The notes beneath the pieces are model-generated. The model was not told where the DNA came from. It made no database searches and worked only from the letters and a program-made list of their open reading frames with translations. Positions 1-11,691 of a stretch of DNA of 64,000 bases are shown here, in pieces. This DNA comes from Hordeum vulgare subsp. vulgare. Its lineage: Eukaryota > Streptophyta > Magnoliopsida > Poales > Poaceae. Numbering within the stretch: the stretch's first letter is position 1; every line of letters begins with the position of its first letter. The stretch covers positions 170,110,689-170,174,688 of the forward strand of contig NC_058523.1 in NCBI RefSeq assembly GCF_904849725.1. Direction: 5' to 3'. The position numbers were made by a program, and so were the translations under genes.

Positions 1-2390
1 ATAACAACCTCGATCGTGTTAGGAGCGCTCAATTATGGAACATAACACCGGTAGCCGAAACTAAGGGGGCAAAGGTGGAACAAAACACCAGGCTAGAAAG
101 GCCGAGCCTTCCACCTTTTACCAAGTATATAGGTGCATTAAATTAATAGCAATTAATATGGTGATATAACAAGGAATTCATGTAATCACATCGAAGCGAC
201 TGCACCTGCAACTAGCAATGCTAACACAGGGTTAAGCAAGCGGTAACATAGCCAATCAGTGGTTTGCTAGGTTGAACAGGTTGAAGGTTTTCATGGCATT
301 GTTGAGAGGCTCATATTTAACATGTGGAAGGCAACGAGACATAATCGATAGCATCAAAATAACTAGCATGGCAATGATAGTAATGGTATCTGGGGAAATG
401 GTCATCTTGCCTGAGATCCCGCTTGGAAGAAGAATGACTCCGTGAAGCAGTCGAACCGATGTAGTCGAACGGGTCCTCACAATCCGACACGCTTGCGGAC
501 CTCTATCGAGACGAAGCAAACCGGAAACAAGAATCAACACACGAAATTCACCACACGATGCACAACACAAATGATGCATGAGCAGCTGAATACATGCAAG
601 TCACGGCATGACAATTCACGACAAACAAACACTACACATTAAGTGAAGTTCAATATGCAACGAGTTGCATATTGACGAAACTCCACGTTTAATTATTTAG
701 TTCTATCCCGATTAGATACACATCATTATTAAATGTGATTAAACATGGAAAGAGGTGAAGCACAATTAATCTACCTATCTAGGCATTTTAATTGAGGTCG
801 GAAATGACATATAGCACCTCCGAGACGACCTCACATGTTAATTTACAAATCTGTCCAGATCTGAACTAACACATTTAATTAGTTGTTAAACAGAAAAACA
901 AATAGGTTCACGTGATTCTATGCGTCGTTACAAGCAATTTACACATAGAGATCATCTCAAACGGAGCTACGGTTCAAAAGATACAAGCACCGCAAGATAT
1001 GATGGCATGAATGCAATATGTGTGCAACGACGGTCACGAGCACTTCAAAACATACTACTAGCAAGAGAAAATGAAACTACACGAGATCCTAAGCAAGTTT
1101 CATATAGAACATGATCAAATCAGAGCTACGGATCAACAACTACGAGGAAAACAAGAAATCACTACAATCTGCCAAAATCAGCCACATAGCATTTTCTACA
1201 CCCCACAACTACGGGCTACACAAATCCAAATGGCACCAACAAGGTATGAGACGATAGAGGGCAAGAAGCACTACAACATACAGCCAACAACACCTGACAT
1301 GGCATCATGGATCACTAGGAAAAGAAGTCACAAAATGGCTTCTCACACACAGTTTCAGACTTAGTGAAAATAACACTTCATGAAAGTGCAGTTTCTGGTC
1401 TGAAGGCATATTGACAACAGCAAAACCACAAGCTACAAGACTCCAAATGGCATGAAAATTCATAGCATGCTAGAGAATCACAAAGTCTACAACTATCTCC
1501 ATTGCACCAACCTCAAAAGAGCTACAAATCATAGGATAGAAGCAAAACAAAACAACAACAAAATATAACAGATTCCAGACTTAGAAATATTTCAACATCT
1601 CTAAAACATCACTATTTCTAGCAACTTGAGATCAAGCAAACCACACCTAAACATGCATTTCTATTGCAACCAAAAATACCAGGGGCTAGAGTAAACATCA
1701 AAGAACAACTCCCTAGTTGACAACTCCTAGAAACAAAGCACGGAATAAATCCTACGAATTAGACAAGAGGGCAAAATAGCAAAATATCGCGTGAATTAAA
1801 TTTCTCAAAAGCTAAAACTAATTGCACAGAAAATCCCATAGATTTTCCTACCCCGAAAACATATAAAATATGTGGGGTTGCGCAACAAAAATATAGCCAT
1901 ACGTAAATGCGAGAAAATTAACCTATACACGGAAAAATAAACTAGCGGCAATCCCTACACGTAAAAATATGAACGTCTACTCTAAAATACATGGAAAAGT
2001 GGTTCCTAAAAATAGGCATTTCTACTACGGCATTCGAGCAATCCGGTCTTGCGCGAAAAATTATTACGGGACGAAACCTATAGAAACAGCATGCTAATCT
2101 ATGCATTTGGCATGCTAAACTATGTCAAACAATTATGCAAGTTGTGAAATCCTATTCTATGCAAAATTCTACACCAAAACCATATACAACACGTCGCGAT
2201 CCGACACACGAGTTGAAAACTACGGACGTTCTAATATGTAACATATCTCCTGAAAATAATTAAATTCTCAGGAATCTAAAATATAACAAACGGGCCGAAT
2301 TGGGGGCGCAATTTAGCACATCCCACCACGGGCGAGAGGAAATGGCTCGGGCACGGCTCTTACCTTGCGGGCCTTGCCCAGGAGGAGTAG

Positions 2391-2456
2391 CTGGGCCGGT
2401 CGTGGGCGCCATGGCTGCAGGAGCTGGGCCGGTCGTGGGCGCCATGGCTGCAGGAG
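2391..2456. repeat. Two tandem 33-bp units
   Basis: Two identical 33-bp copies, 2391-2423 and 2424-2456, followed by the start of a third (CTGGGCC). They lie in the GC-rich part of the LARD LTR. I saw no equivalent duplication in the other LARD LTRs of this window. Confidence 0.9.
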
Positions 2457-2843
2457 CTGGGCCGGGGCGAGGCCTGGCTACCCTGGGCCTCGGGCGCGTG
2501 GAGATGGGCCGTTGCGGGGCCCAGCCGACGGTTGGTGGTGGCCTGCGGGAGTCCATGCGGGGGGAGCGAGCGAGCAGGTCGCTCCAAGAGCTCGACCTCC
2601 TGCCTACGAGCAGCAATGGCGGCCTCCCCATGGGGCTCTGGTGCAGGTTAGCGAGAGGTGCGAAGGAGGAGCAGATCTGAACGGGATCTGCCCGATCTAT
2701 CCATTCCCGTCGACGGCAGCTCCTGACTCGAGCTATCCAGCGCAGGAGGAGCTCACGAACTTCCATGGCCATCTGCTGCCAGAGAGAGAGAGGGCGCTTG
2801 GGTGAGGGAAGAAGAGGGAAAACGGGAGGAGGAGGAAGACGAG

Positions 2844-2905
2844 GGTGGCGCGGCTCTAGCCTGGGGAAGCTCCTGGTGGCGCGGCTCTGGCCTGGGGAAG
2901 CTCCT
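2844..2905. repeat. Two tandem 31-bp units
   Basis: 2844-2874 and 2875-2905 are near-identical (one A/G difference). A second local duplication in the same GC-rich LTR segment. Confidence 0.85.
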
Positions 2906-3141
2906 GGTGGCGCCGGGTCGACGAGGGGCGCGGCGGCGGGGCTGACGAGGGCCGGTCGGAGGCGCTAGCGGGAGGCATGGGAACAGGGAGGCGCGGTGGA
3001 GATCTCGGGCCCGGCGGGCCTTGGATGGGCTCGGGCAGGCCCGTGCGGCTGAGGCTGGTGAGAGAGGAGGCTAGAGGGGGTAGGTGGGGTGCACAAAAAA
3101 CGAGGCAGGGGGTTGGTTGTCCAAAATAATAGGAGGAGGGC

Positions 3142-3151
3142 CTATATATAG
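3142..3151 (-). promoter_or_regulatory. TATA-like box of LARD LTR
   Basis: CTATATATAG on the minus strand, upstream of the GC-rich leader-like part of the LTR. The copy at 58065-62962 has TATAAATA at the equivalent place, which supports its being the LTR promoter. Confidence 0.5.
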
Positions 3152-3710
3152 ACAAATGGGGGCCTAGGTTAACCGGAATTGCGTTCCGGGTCCAACCGTG
3201 GGGTCGGATTTGGATAATTCCGAACGCGGGAACGGTTACAAGGCCGTGTAGAGGGGATATCCAGAGACGAGATGGAGAACGGGAAGCGCGGCAATGAGTT
3301 TTAAAACACCGACAAATGTCCGACGAATAACCGAAGACGGTGCTGCTACGGTCGACCGTTCGGGTACCAGACGGTCTCCGATTGCGACAAAATTCGACAA
3401 GTGGCCTAGCTATATCTAATTATGACCGCATGCCAAGTTTCACCCCAATCATAGAAAGTTTTACGCACACTTTTAAAACAGGGTTTTGATGACGCCGCGG
3501 GCGCGTGCGTGTGCGGTCGGGCTCAGAACGGACAACGACGTGAACCAGCAACTAACAACGGATGCAACTTTGAAAACTGGCGGCAACGGAATGCTGATGC
3601 AATGCTGATGATGCGCATGATGTGATGATGATGCGACAAAAGAAAATAGACACACGACGAAAACGGAATAGAAGGGGAATCTTCTCGAACGTTGGCATCG
3701 GGTTGTCACA

Positions 3711-4702
3711 ATACGTGCTTAGGGAAAAGAACTTGCATGACATCTATTGTCCATCCCTCCCGTGGCAGCGGAGTCCAAATGGATACTACGGGATATTAAG
3801 GTTCTCCTTTTAATAAAGAACTGGACCAACACATTAGCACTTGGTGAACACATGAACTCCTCAAACTATGGTCATCACCGGGAGTGGTTCCGGTTATTGT
3901 CACTCCGGGGTTGCCGGATCATAACACATAGTAGGTAACTACAACTTGCAAGATCGTATCTAAAACACACATATATTGGTGACAACATAATAATTTCAGA
4001 TCTGAATTCATGGCACTCTGGCCCTTTTGACAAGCATTAAGCATGGCAAAGTAGTAGCAACATCAATCTCAGAACATAGTGGATACTAGGGATCAATCCC
4101 CGTCAAAACTAACTCGATTACACGATAGATCTCATCCTACTCATCACCGAACAGCGAGCCTACGAATAGATTACTCACGAATGATGAAGAGCTTCATGGA
4201 ATTGGAGAGGGAAGAAGGTTGATGATGACGATGGCGACGATCTCCTTGATTCGGAGCCCAAAACGGACTCCAGATCTGCCCTCCAGGGCAAGAACGGGAT
4301 GTGGCGGCGCCTGTGGATCGTGAAACGCGATGAAATCTTCTCTCCTGATTTTTTCTGGAACGAAAGGGAATAAATAGCACTGGAATTGGGGGCGGCAGAG
4401 CCACGTGGGCCTCACAAGCTTGGTGGCCGCGACCAGGGGGGAGGCCGCGGCGATAGGGCTTGTGGCCCACTGCCCCGTCCCCTCTGGTGGATCTTTGCGC
4501 GGGTATTTTTCATATTTTCCAGAAATATTCTCCGTAAATTTTTAGGACGTTCCGAGAACTTTCATTTCTGTACAAAAACAACACCATGACAATTCTGCTG
4601 AAAACAACGTCAGTCCAGGTTAGTTCCATTCAAATCATGCAAATTAGAGTCCTAAACAAGGGCAAAAGAGTTTGGAAAAGTAGATACGATGGAGACGTAT
4701 CA
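3711..4702 (-). mobile_element. Athila-type LTR fragment
   Basis: Matches the downstream two-thirds of the LTR at 51299-52683 and ends in the same ...GGAGACGTATCA at 4702, i.e. a TGATACGTCTCC start on the minus strand. The left part is absent because the LARD LTR abuts at 3710. It carries the GC-rich inverted repeat typical of these LTRs (CACAAGC at 4413, GGGCTTGTGG ending 4465). No PPT follows 4702, so the right side is not a normal internal-region junction. Confidence 0.8.
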
Positions 4703-5043
4703 GACGTCGTGTCCCCATAACTTCTCCCACGTGAAGGTTAGTGCGAAAAGGTCTCCCGACCAACTCAGATCAAATACCCAAACCATTAGCATTTTATTAA
4801 TTGCGGTGACGAGCAGAACCACGATAAATGGGTCCATCGTACCGTCTCGAGGATTTGTGGCACGGGCCCAGAATGCCCGGCCACACCTCGTCACATTCGC
4901 GTGGGAATCCACCCGCAACACACCTCATGAACCCATTGGCACGGTCAAGTAACTGTGTGGCTGTAACATCAGAGGGATCCAAGGTATCACCCTCGATGGA
5001 TTCCGAACGATGTAATCGTCAAGGTGGCCATGGAGGAATCACC
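4703..5043. other. Unassigned sequence between two LTRs
   Basis: 341 bp that I cannot assign. No convincing ORF, PBS or PPT. TCACCCTCGATGGA and a nearby TAATCGT near its right end recur at 39305-39350, also just before a BARE-type LTR start, so it is probably an older repeat that served as target more than once. Confidence 0.5.
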
Positions 5044-6828
5044 TGTTGGAATTATGCCCTAGAGGCAATAATAAATAAGTTATTATTATAATTCCTATAT
5101 CAAGATAATCGTTTATTATCCATGCTATAATTGTGTTGAATGAAAGACTTAGATACATGTGTGGATACATAGACAAAACACTGTCCCTAGCAAGCCTCTA
5201 GTTGGCTAGCCAGTTGATCGAGGATAGTCAATGTCTTCTGACTATGTACAAGGTGTTGTTGCTTGATAACTTGATCACATCATTGGGTGAATCATGTGAT
5301 GGACTAGACCCAAACTAATGAGCGTAGCATGTTGATCGTGTCATTTTGTTGCTATTGTTTTCTGCGTGTCAAGTATTTATTCCTATGACCATGAGATCAT
5401 ATAACTCACTGGCACCGGAGGAATGCCTTGTGTGTATCAAACGTCACAACGTAACTGGGTGACTATAAAGATGCTCTACAGGTATCTCCGAGGGTGTCCA
5501 TTGAGTTAGTATGGATCAAGACTAGGATTTGTCACTCCATGTGACGGAGAGGTATCTCGGGGCCCACTCGGTAATACAACATCACACACAAGCCTTTCAA
5601 GCAATGTGACTTAGTGTAAGTCACGAGATCTTGTATTACGGAATGAGTAAAGAGACTTGCCGGTAAACGAGATTGAAATAGGTATGCGGATACTGACGAT
5701 CGAATCTCGGGCAAGTAACATACCGAAGGACAAAGGGAATGACATACGGGATTATATGAATCCTTGGCACTGAGGTTCAACCGATAAGATCTTCGGAGAA
5801 TATGTAGGATCCAATATGGGAATCCAGGTCCCACTATTGGATATTGACCGAGGAGTCTCTCAGTTCATGTCTACGTAGTTCTCGAACCCGCAGGGTCTGC
5901 ACACTTAAGGTTCGGCGATGTTTGATGCGTATTTGAGTTATATGGTTGGTTACCGAATGTTGTTCGGAGTCCCAGATGAGATCACAGACGTCACGAGGGT
6001 TTCCGGAATGGTCCGGAGACGAAGATTGATATATAGGATGGCCTCATTTGATTACCGGAAAGTTTTCGGCATTACCGGGAATGTGCCGGGAGTGACGAAT
6101 GGGTTCTGGGTGTTCACCGGGGGGGGGGGGGGGCAGCCCACTCGGGGGAAGCCCATAGGCCTTAGGGGTGCCGCACCAGCCCTTAGTGGGCTGGTGGGCC
6201 AGCCCAAGATGCCCTATGCGCAGGAGAAGGAAAATCAAAGAGAAAAAAGAAAAAAAGGGGAAGTGAGAAGGAAGGGAAGGACTCCACCTTCCAATCCTAG
6301 TTGGACTAGGATTGGAGGAGGATTCCTCCTCCCCCCCTTCGGCCGACCCCTTGGGGCTCCCTTGAGCCTCAAGACAAGGTCCCTCCCCTCCCTCCTATAT
6401 ATACCGAGGTATTAGGGCTGATTTGAGATAACTTTGCCACGGCAGCCCGACCACATACCTCCACGGTTTTTCCTCTAGATCGTATTTCTACACAGTTCGG
6501 GCGGAGCCCTGCTGAGATAGATCATCGCCAACCTCCGAAGTGCCATCACGCTGCCGGAGAACTCATCTACCTCTCTGTCTCTCTTGCTGGATCAAGAAGG
6601 CCGAGATCATCGTCGAGCTGTACGTGTGCTGAACGCGGAGGTGTCGTCCGTTCGGCACTGGATCGGAGCGGATCGTGGGACGGACCGCGGGACGGTTCGT
6701 GGGACAGTTCGCGGGGCGGATCGAGGGACGTGAGGACGTTCCACTACATCAACCGCGTTTCTTAACGCTTCCTGCTGAGCGATCTACAAGGGTACGTAGA
6801 TCAGAAATCCCCTCTCGTAGATGGTCAT
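5044..6828 (+). mobile_element. BARE/Angela/WIS-type Copia LTR, 3' end missing
   Basis: Begins TGTTGGAATTATGCCCTAGA, the known start of the BARE-1/WIS/Angela LTR group, and runs through the usual GTAACTGGGTGACTATAAAG section, a TATA box (6396-6403) and the leader with GGATCAAGAAGGCCGAGATC. It is interrupted at 6828, some 80-90 bp before the expected ...CCCCAACA end, where element E starts. A run of 15 G lies at 6119-6133. No internal Copia sequence adjoins it, so I cannot tell a solo LTR from a truncated element. Confidence 0.9.
6396..6403 (+). promoter_or_regulatory. TATA box of BARE-type LTR
   Basis: TATATATA after a C-rich tract (CCCTCCCTCC), the same arrangement as at 38822 and 62986 in the other BARE-type LTRs of the window. 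Confidence 0.7.
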
Positions 6829-8361
6829 TGATACATGTCCGTCGTATCTATAATTTTTGATTGTTTCATGCCAATATTCTACAACTTTCATATACTTTTG
6901 GCAACTTTTTATACTATTTTTGGACTAACATATTGATCCAGTGCCCAGTTCCAGTTCCTGTTTGTTGCATGTTTTTTGTTTCGCAGAATATCCATACCAA
7001 ACGAAGTCCAAACGTAATAAAAACTTACGGGGATTCTTTTTGGAATATTTCAGATTTTTGGGAAGAAGAATCAACGCGAGGCGATGCACGGAGTGCCCAC
7101 AAGCCCTGTCGCCGCGGCCAGGGGGTGGGCCCGCGCCAGGCAGGCTTGTGTCCACTCCTTAAGGCAGTTGGAGCCCTTCTTTCGCCACAGGAAAGATAAT
7201 ATCCGGAAGAAAATCGTGTTAAAATTTCATCCCAATCGGAGTTACGGATCTCCGGGAATTTAAGAAACGGTGAAACGCAGAATCTGGGAGCGCAGAAACA
7301 GAAGGACAGAGAGAGAGAGATCCAATCTCGGAGGGTCTCTCGCCCCTCCGCCGCCATGGAGACCATGGACCAGAGGGGAAACCCTTCTCCCATCTAGGGA
7401 GGAGGTCAAGGAAGAGGAAGAATGAGGGGGGCTCTCTCCCCCTCTCTCCCGGCGGCGCCGGAACGCCGCCCGAGACATCATCGTGTGACGGCAATCTACA
7501 CCCACACCTCCTCTTCTTCACCAACTTCTCCATCATCTTCCCCCATCTATATTCAGCGGTTCATTCTCCTACAACCCGTTGTACCCTGTACTTGAACATG
7601 GTGCTTTATGCTACATATTATTATCCAATGATGTGTTGCTATCCTATGATGTCTGAGTAGATTATCGGTGTCCTATCGGTGATTGATGAATTGCTGTGAT
7701 TGGTTTAATTTGCTTGTGGTTATGTTGCTGTCCTTTGGTGCCCATCATATGATCGCGCGCGTGGATCACACCATAGGGCTAGTTGTATGTTGATAGGACT
7801 ATGTATTGGCAGGCTAGAGTGACAGAAGCTTCAAACCTAGCATAGAAATTGATGCATATGGGATTGAAGGGGGACCAATATATCTTATTGCTATGGTTGG
7901 GTTTCACCATAATGAACGTTAGTAGTCGCGGACGCTTGCTAATAGTTCCAATCATAAGTGCATAGAATTCCAAGTACGGGATGACATGCTAGGAGAGGCC
8001 TCTCCCACATGATACTTGCTATCGATCTAGTAACGTAGTCAATCGCTTAGGGACAATTCCGCAACTCCTACCACCACTTTTCCACACTCGTTAGACACTC
8101 GTAGTTGTTTGTTTTTCTAACCAGCCCCTATTTTTATTTACGTGTTCTTTACTTTCTTGCAATCCTATCCTATCACTCCTACAAAGTACTCCTAGTTTCA
8201 TACTTGTTCTAGGTAAAGCGAACGTAAAGTGTGCGTAGAGTTGTATCGGTGGTCGATAGAACTTGATGGAATATTTGTCCTGCCTTTAGCTCCTCGTTGG
8301 GTTCGACACTCTTACTTGTCGAGAAAGGCTACAATTGATTCCCTCTACTTGTGGGTTATCA
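6829..8361 (+). mobile_element. 5' LTR of element E
   Basis: Starts TGATACATGTCCGTCGTATC and ends ...GTGGGTTATCA at 8361, giving 1533 bp with TG...CA ends. A PBS follows after 11 nt. Contains the GC-rich inverted repeat CACAAGCC(7098)...GGCTTGTG(7150) shared by all Athila-type LTRs here. Confidence 0.88.
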
Positions 8362-8372
8362 AGACCTTTTTC

Positions 8373-8390
8373 TGGCGCCGTTGTCGGGGA
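8373..8390 (+). promoter_or_regulatory. Primer-binding site of element E
   Basis: TGGCGCCGTTGTCGGGGA, the PBS type usual for Athila-lineage Gypsy elements (tRNA-Asp complement). It fixes the right border of the LTR. Confidence 0.88.
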
Positions 8391-8485
8391 GAGATAGCGT
8401 GGGGTGAATATCCTCGTGTGTGCTTGTTTGCTTTATCACTAAATAGATATATTTTGCTGTTCTAAGTTGTTCTCTATGTTTAGTT

Positions 8486-9028
8486 ATGGATATGGAACAC
8501 GAAATACCAAAACAATTAGGTTTACTTGCTACTCATGGAGGTGGAGAACCTCCTAAAACCCTCGAGGCTCGTTATGTGGAAAATATTATGCACTTCTTTA
8601 ATAATCCTGAGAAAGCCCCATTCAATTATATAATGGGATACACGTTGGATCAACGTGAATACTTTAGGGATTATCGCTTGACTCAAAAAGGGAAACTTTT
8701 ATGGGATCAAATCCATTTGTTGAAATGGTATGCTTGGGAACTATGCAAGAGATATGGTGTTACTTGTTGCTCTAGGATGAAGGTTCCACACCTTCCCTTT
8801 TCTTGTGAATTTAATGATCATAGAACCTTGGATTCTTATGCTAATGGTATATATGATTACTATGATGTGGATCAAATAGAAGAGTTTGTTGCTTTTATGG
8901 GTGCTTATGAAATTGAGGCTTTGTTTAAAAGGTGTGATGATAATGATGATGCTCCTTACCGATCTGAAAATTTGGCTATGCTTCCTTATTGTTATAATAA
9001 TTATGAACATAATGCCCATATTGAATGA
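8486..9028 (+). pseudogene. Unknown ORF of element E, N-terminal part
   Basis: 180 codons from ATG at 8486 to TGA at 9026. The protein starts MDMEHEIPKQLG, is rich in acidic, Tyr and Asn residues near its C-terminus, and has no motif I recognise (no zinc knuckle, no DTG protease, no RT or integrase signature). The reading resumes at about 9120 in another frame, so the original product was longer and is broken by this stop and a frameshift. It occupies the gag position of a non-autonomous Athila-type element. Function is unknown; it could be a highly diverged gag-like protein. Confidence 0.6.
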
Positions 9029-9119
9029 TTTAAGGAGTAATCCTATGCTGCCCAAGAAGAGACTATTATTTTGCAGGAAACTATGGAAGAAGAAAATGCT
9101 GAAATTGTGAGCTCATTAG

Positions 9120-9695
9120 ATGAAAAAGATGAAGAGGAGAGCGAAGAAACAAAAGGAGGAAGAGCGGACTAGCTACCCGTGTCCACCTTCTAATCAGAGT
9201 AACTCTTCTACTCATACATTATTTAATTTCCCTTCGTTCTTACCGAAGGATGAATGCTATGATCCCTTGGATTCGTTTGAAATAACCCTCTTTGATGAAC
9301 TTGATGCTTGCTATGCTTGTGGCCATGATGCCAATATGAATGATGCTTATGAAGATGAGCTAGCTATAGTTCCTTATGTTACACATGATGATTTTGATGA
9401 ATATAATATGCATGTGCTTGCTGCTCCTACTTGCAATTATTATGAGAGAGGAACTACATCTCCACCTCTCTATGTTTCCAATACGATAAAATTGCAAGAA
9501 ACTGCTTATGCTATGCATTGGCCTTTACTTGTTGTGCATGAATTGTTCTTTTATGACATGCCAATGCATAGGAAGAGAGTTAGACTTCGTCATTGCATGA
9601 TATATGTTACCTTGTGGTCACTACTAAATTTCAAATCATTGCTAATTAAAATTGGCTTTGATATACCTTGGGATCCGGGTGGATCCATTACTTGA
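9120..9695 (+). pseudogene. Unknown ORF of element E, C-terminal part
   Basis: 191 codons. It starts with a Lys/Glu-rich stretch (MKKMKRRAKKQKEEE), then a Ser/Pro/Asn linker, then an acidic segment with DECYDPLDSFEITLFDELD. I read it as the continuation of the 8486 ORF after a stop and a frameshift near 9140, so its ATG is not a real start. Nucleotides 9324-9727, covering its C-terminal half and stop, are repeated at 11692-12095. No recognised domain. Confidence 0.55.
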
Positions 9696-9727
9696 GCACT
9701 TTATGCCTAGCTTAATGGCTTTAAAGA
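9324..9727 (+). repeat. 404-bp direct repeat, first copy
   Basis: Nearly identical to 11692-12095 at a constant offset of 2368 bp. Covers the end of the element E ORF and the next 32 bp. Confidence 0.93.
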
Positions 9728-11691
9728 AAGCGCTGCCTGGGAGACAACCCGGAAGTTTTAGAGAGTCATTTATTTCTGTTGAGTGCTTTTATTCGGTTTA
9801 AAAACAAAAAAATATAGAGGGGAACTTAAAACTTTTTCAAAAAGAGAAGTGATTGAAAGGTGATGCATTGTGGAAGTGAGGGTCGACCTTGAACATTTGT
9901 GTTCATGCTCATGGAAACAATATAGAATTTTTCTTGGAAGTTTCTCACAAAAATATTTATCCCCTTGTACAATTCCTTTGTGTTTTTAAAAATAATGTGC
10001 CAAGCAAAGCCTTTACGATTAGTTTGGGTGATAGTTGTTTGATCACGCTGAGAAAAGACAGAAACTTTTTGCTCAAGAAATTAATTTTCAGTTTCTATTT
10101 CGGAAGAGCTTTTGAGTTGATTATTTTTGCTGCTAATTGATATACAAATTTTCCAGACGTTCGTAATTTTTCAGATTTTTTGAGATATCAGAAGTATACG
10201 GAATATATAGATTGCTACAGACTGTTCTGTTTTGACAGATTCTGTTTTCTATGCATTGTTCTCTTATTTTGATGAATCTATGGGTAGTATCGGGGGGGGG
10301 GGGTATGAACCATGGTGAAGTTGTACTACAGTAGATATAATGCTAATATGAATTTAAAATGAGTTCACAACAGTACTTGAAGTGGTGATTTATTTTATTA
10401 TACTAACGGATCTCACAAAGTTTTGTTGAGTTTTGTGTGATTGAAGTTTTCAAGTTTTGGGTGAGAGCACGATGGATGAAGGAATAAGGAGAGACAAGAG
10501 CCTAAGCTTGGGGATGCCCGAGGCACCCCAAGGTAATATTCAAGGAAGACTCAAGCGTCTAAGCTTGGGGATGCCCCGGAAGACATCCCCTCTTTCGTCT
10601 ACAATCTATCGGTAATTTTACTCGGAGCTATATTTTTATTCGTCACATGATATGTGCAAATGCTTGGAGCGTCTTTTGTGTTTATTTTCCCTTTTTCTTT
10701 TATGCACCATGCTGGTATGAGATAGTCCTTGGTTGGCATCATACAATGCTTCATGTGCTTCACTTTTATCATTTGAAGTTTGGATTGCATGTTTTCCTAC
10801 ACATAGAAAACCGCCATTTGTAGAATGCTCTTTTGCTTCACTTATATTTGTTAGAGCGGGGCATATCTTTTGTAGAAAGAATTAAACTCTCATGCTTCAC
10901 TTATACCTATTTAGAGAGTTAACAGGAGTTGGCCATTCACATGGTTAGTCATAAAATCCAACATAAAACTTGTAGATCACTGAATATGATATGTTTGATT
11001 CCTTGCAATAGTTTTGCGACATGAATATGTGATATTAGAGTCATGCTAGTGAGTAATTGTGTATTCGTAGAAATACTTGTGTTAAGGTTTGTGATTCCCG
11101 TAGCATGCACGTATGGTGAACCGTTATGTGATGAAGTCGGAGCATGATTTATTTATTGATTGTCATCCTTTGTGTGGAGGTCGGGATCGCGCGATGGTTA
11201 ACTCCTACCAACCTTTCCCCTAGGAGCATGCGTGTAGTACCTTGTTTCGATGACTAATAGACTTTTGCAATAAGTATGTGAGTTCTTTATGACTAATGTT
11301 GAGTCCATGGATTAGACGCACTCTCACCCTTCCACCATTGCTAGCCTCTCTAGTACCGCGCAACTTTCGCCGGTGCATTACACCCACCATATAGCCTTCC
11401 TCAAAACAGCCACCATACCTACCTATTATGGCATTTTCATAGCCATTCCGAGATATATTGCCATGCAACTGCCACCGTTCCATCTCATGACATGTGCCAC
11501 CACTTGCATATTGCCATTGCATGATCGTAAGATAGCTAGCATGATGTTTCCATGGCTTGTCCATTTTTTGATGTCATTGCTATGCTAGATCATTGTCACG
11601 GTACACTACCGAAGGCATTTCATATAGAGTCATCATTGCTCTAAGTATTGAGTTGTAAGTGCGATGATCATATTTCATATAGAAGGCATTT
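9696..11691 (+). other. Non-coding 3' interior of element E
   Basis: About 2 kb without a plausible gene. Starts with GCGCTGCCTGGGAGACAACC, then holds a run of 12 G (10292-10303) and two PPT-like motifs (10504-10518 and 10561-10575). It is homologous in reverse to the 41.9-43.1 kb part of element F, so E and F share a non-coding 3' interior while their ORFs differ. Confidence 0.7.
10504..10518 (+). promoter_or_regulatory. Internal PPT-like motif
   Basis: AAGCTTGGGGATGCC, repeated at 10561-10575. It equals the PPT that adjoins the 3' LTR in element F (41042-41056), but here no LTR follows. Confidence 0.55.

Larger units (their letters stand above)
1..3710 (-). mobile_element. LARD (Sukkula-like) LTR, truncated by window start
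   Basis: Sequence homologous to the LTRs at 19225-23641, 26913-31311 and (inverted) 58065-62962. On the plus strand it ends in ...GTTGTCACA at 3710, which is the complement of a TGTGACA LTR start, so the LTR lies on the minus strand and about 3.7 kb of it is present. It holds a TATA-like box (3142-3151), then in the sense direction a GC-rich stretch (about 3100 down to 2290), then AT-rich sequence. No convincing coding region exists; the open frames in the GC-rich part are composition artefacts. It resembles the 58065-62962 copy, keeping a ~1.2-kb stretch (about 1000-2280) that the LTRs of the 19225-31311 element lack. The LARD assignment rests on LTR length and on the non-coding interior of the complete copy. 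Confidence 0.8.
6829..11691 (+). mobile_element. Element E: non-autonomous Athila-type (Sabrina-like) element, 3' truncated
   Basis: Order on the plus strand: 5' LTR (6829-8361), PBS (8373-8390), a broken acidic ORF (8486-9695) and a long non-coding 3' region with internal PPT-like motifs. No gag, protease, RT or integrase is present, so it is non-autonomous. The 3' end of the interior and the 3' LTR are missing: after 11691 the sequence jumps to a second copy of its own ORF segment. It sits in the BARE-type LTR, with GTCAT just upstream as the would-be TSD. The Sabrina likeness is from memory of a non-autonomous Triticeae family with an unknown ORF. Confidence 0.75.

Noticed and set aside
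2260..3155. Several overlapping open frames on both strands in a GC-rich stretch
   Set aside because: Inside a LARD LTR; Pro/Ala/Arg-rich on both strands at once, no domain, and the other LTR copies do not keep the frames.
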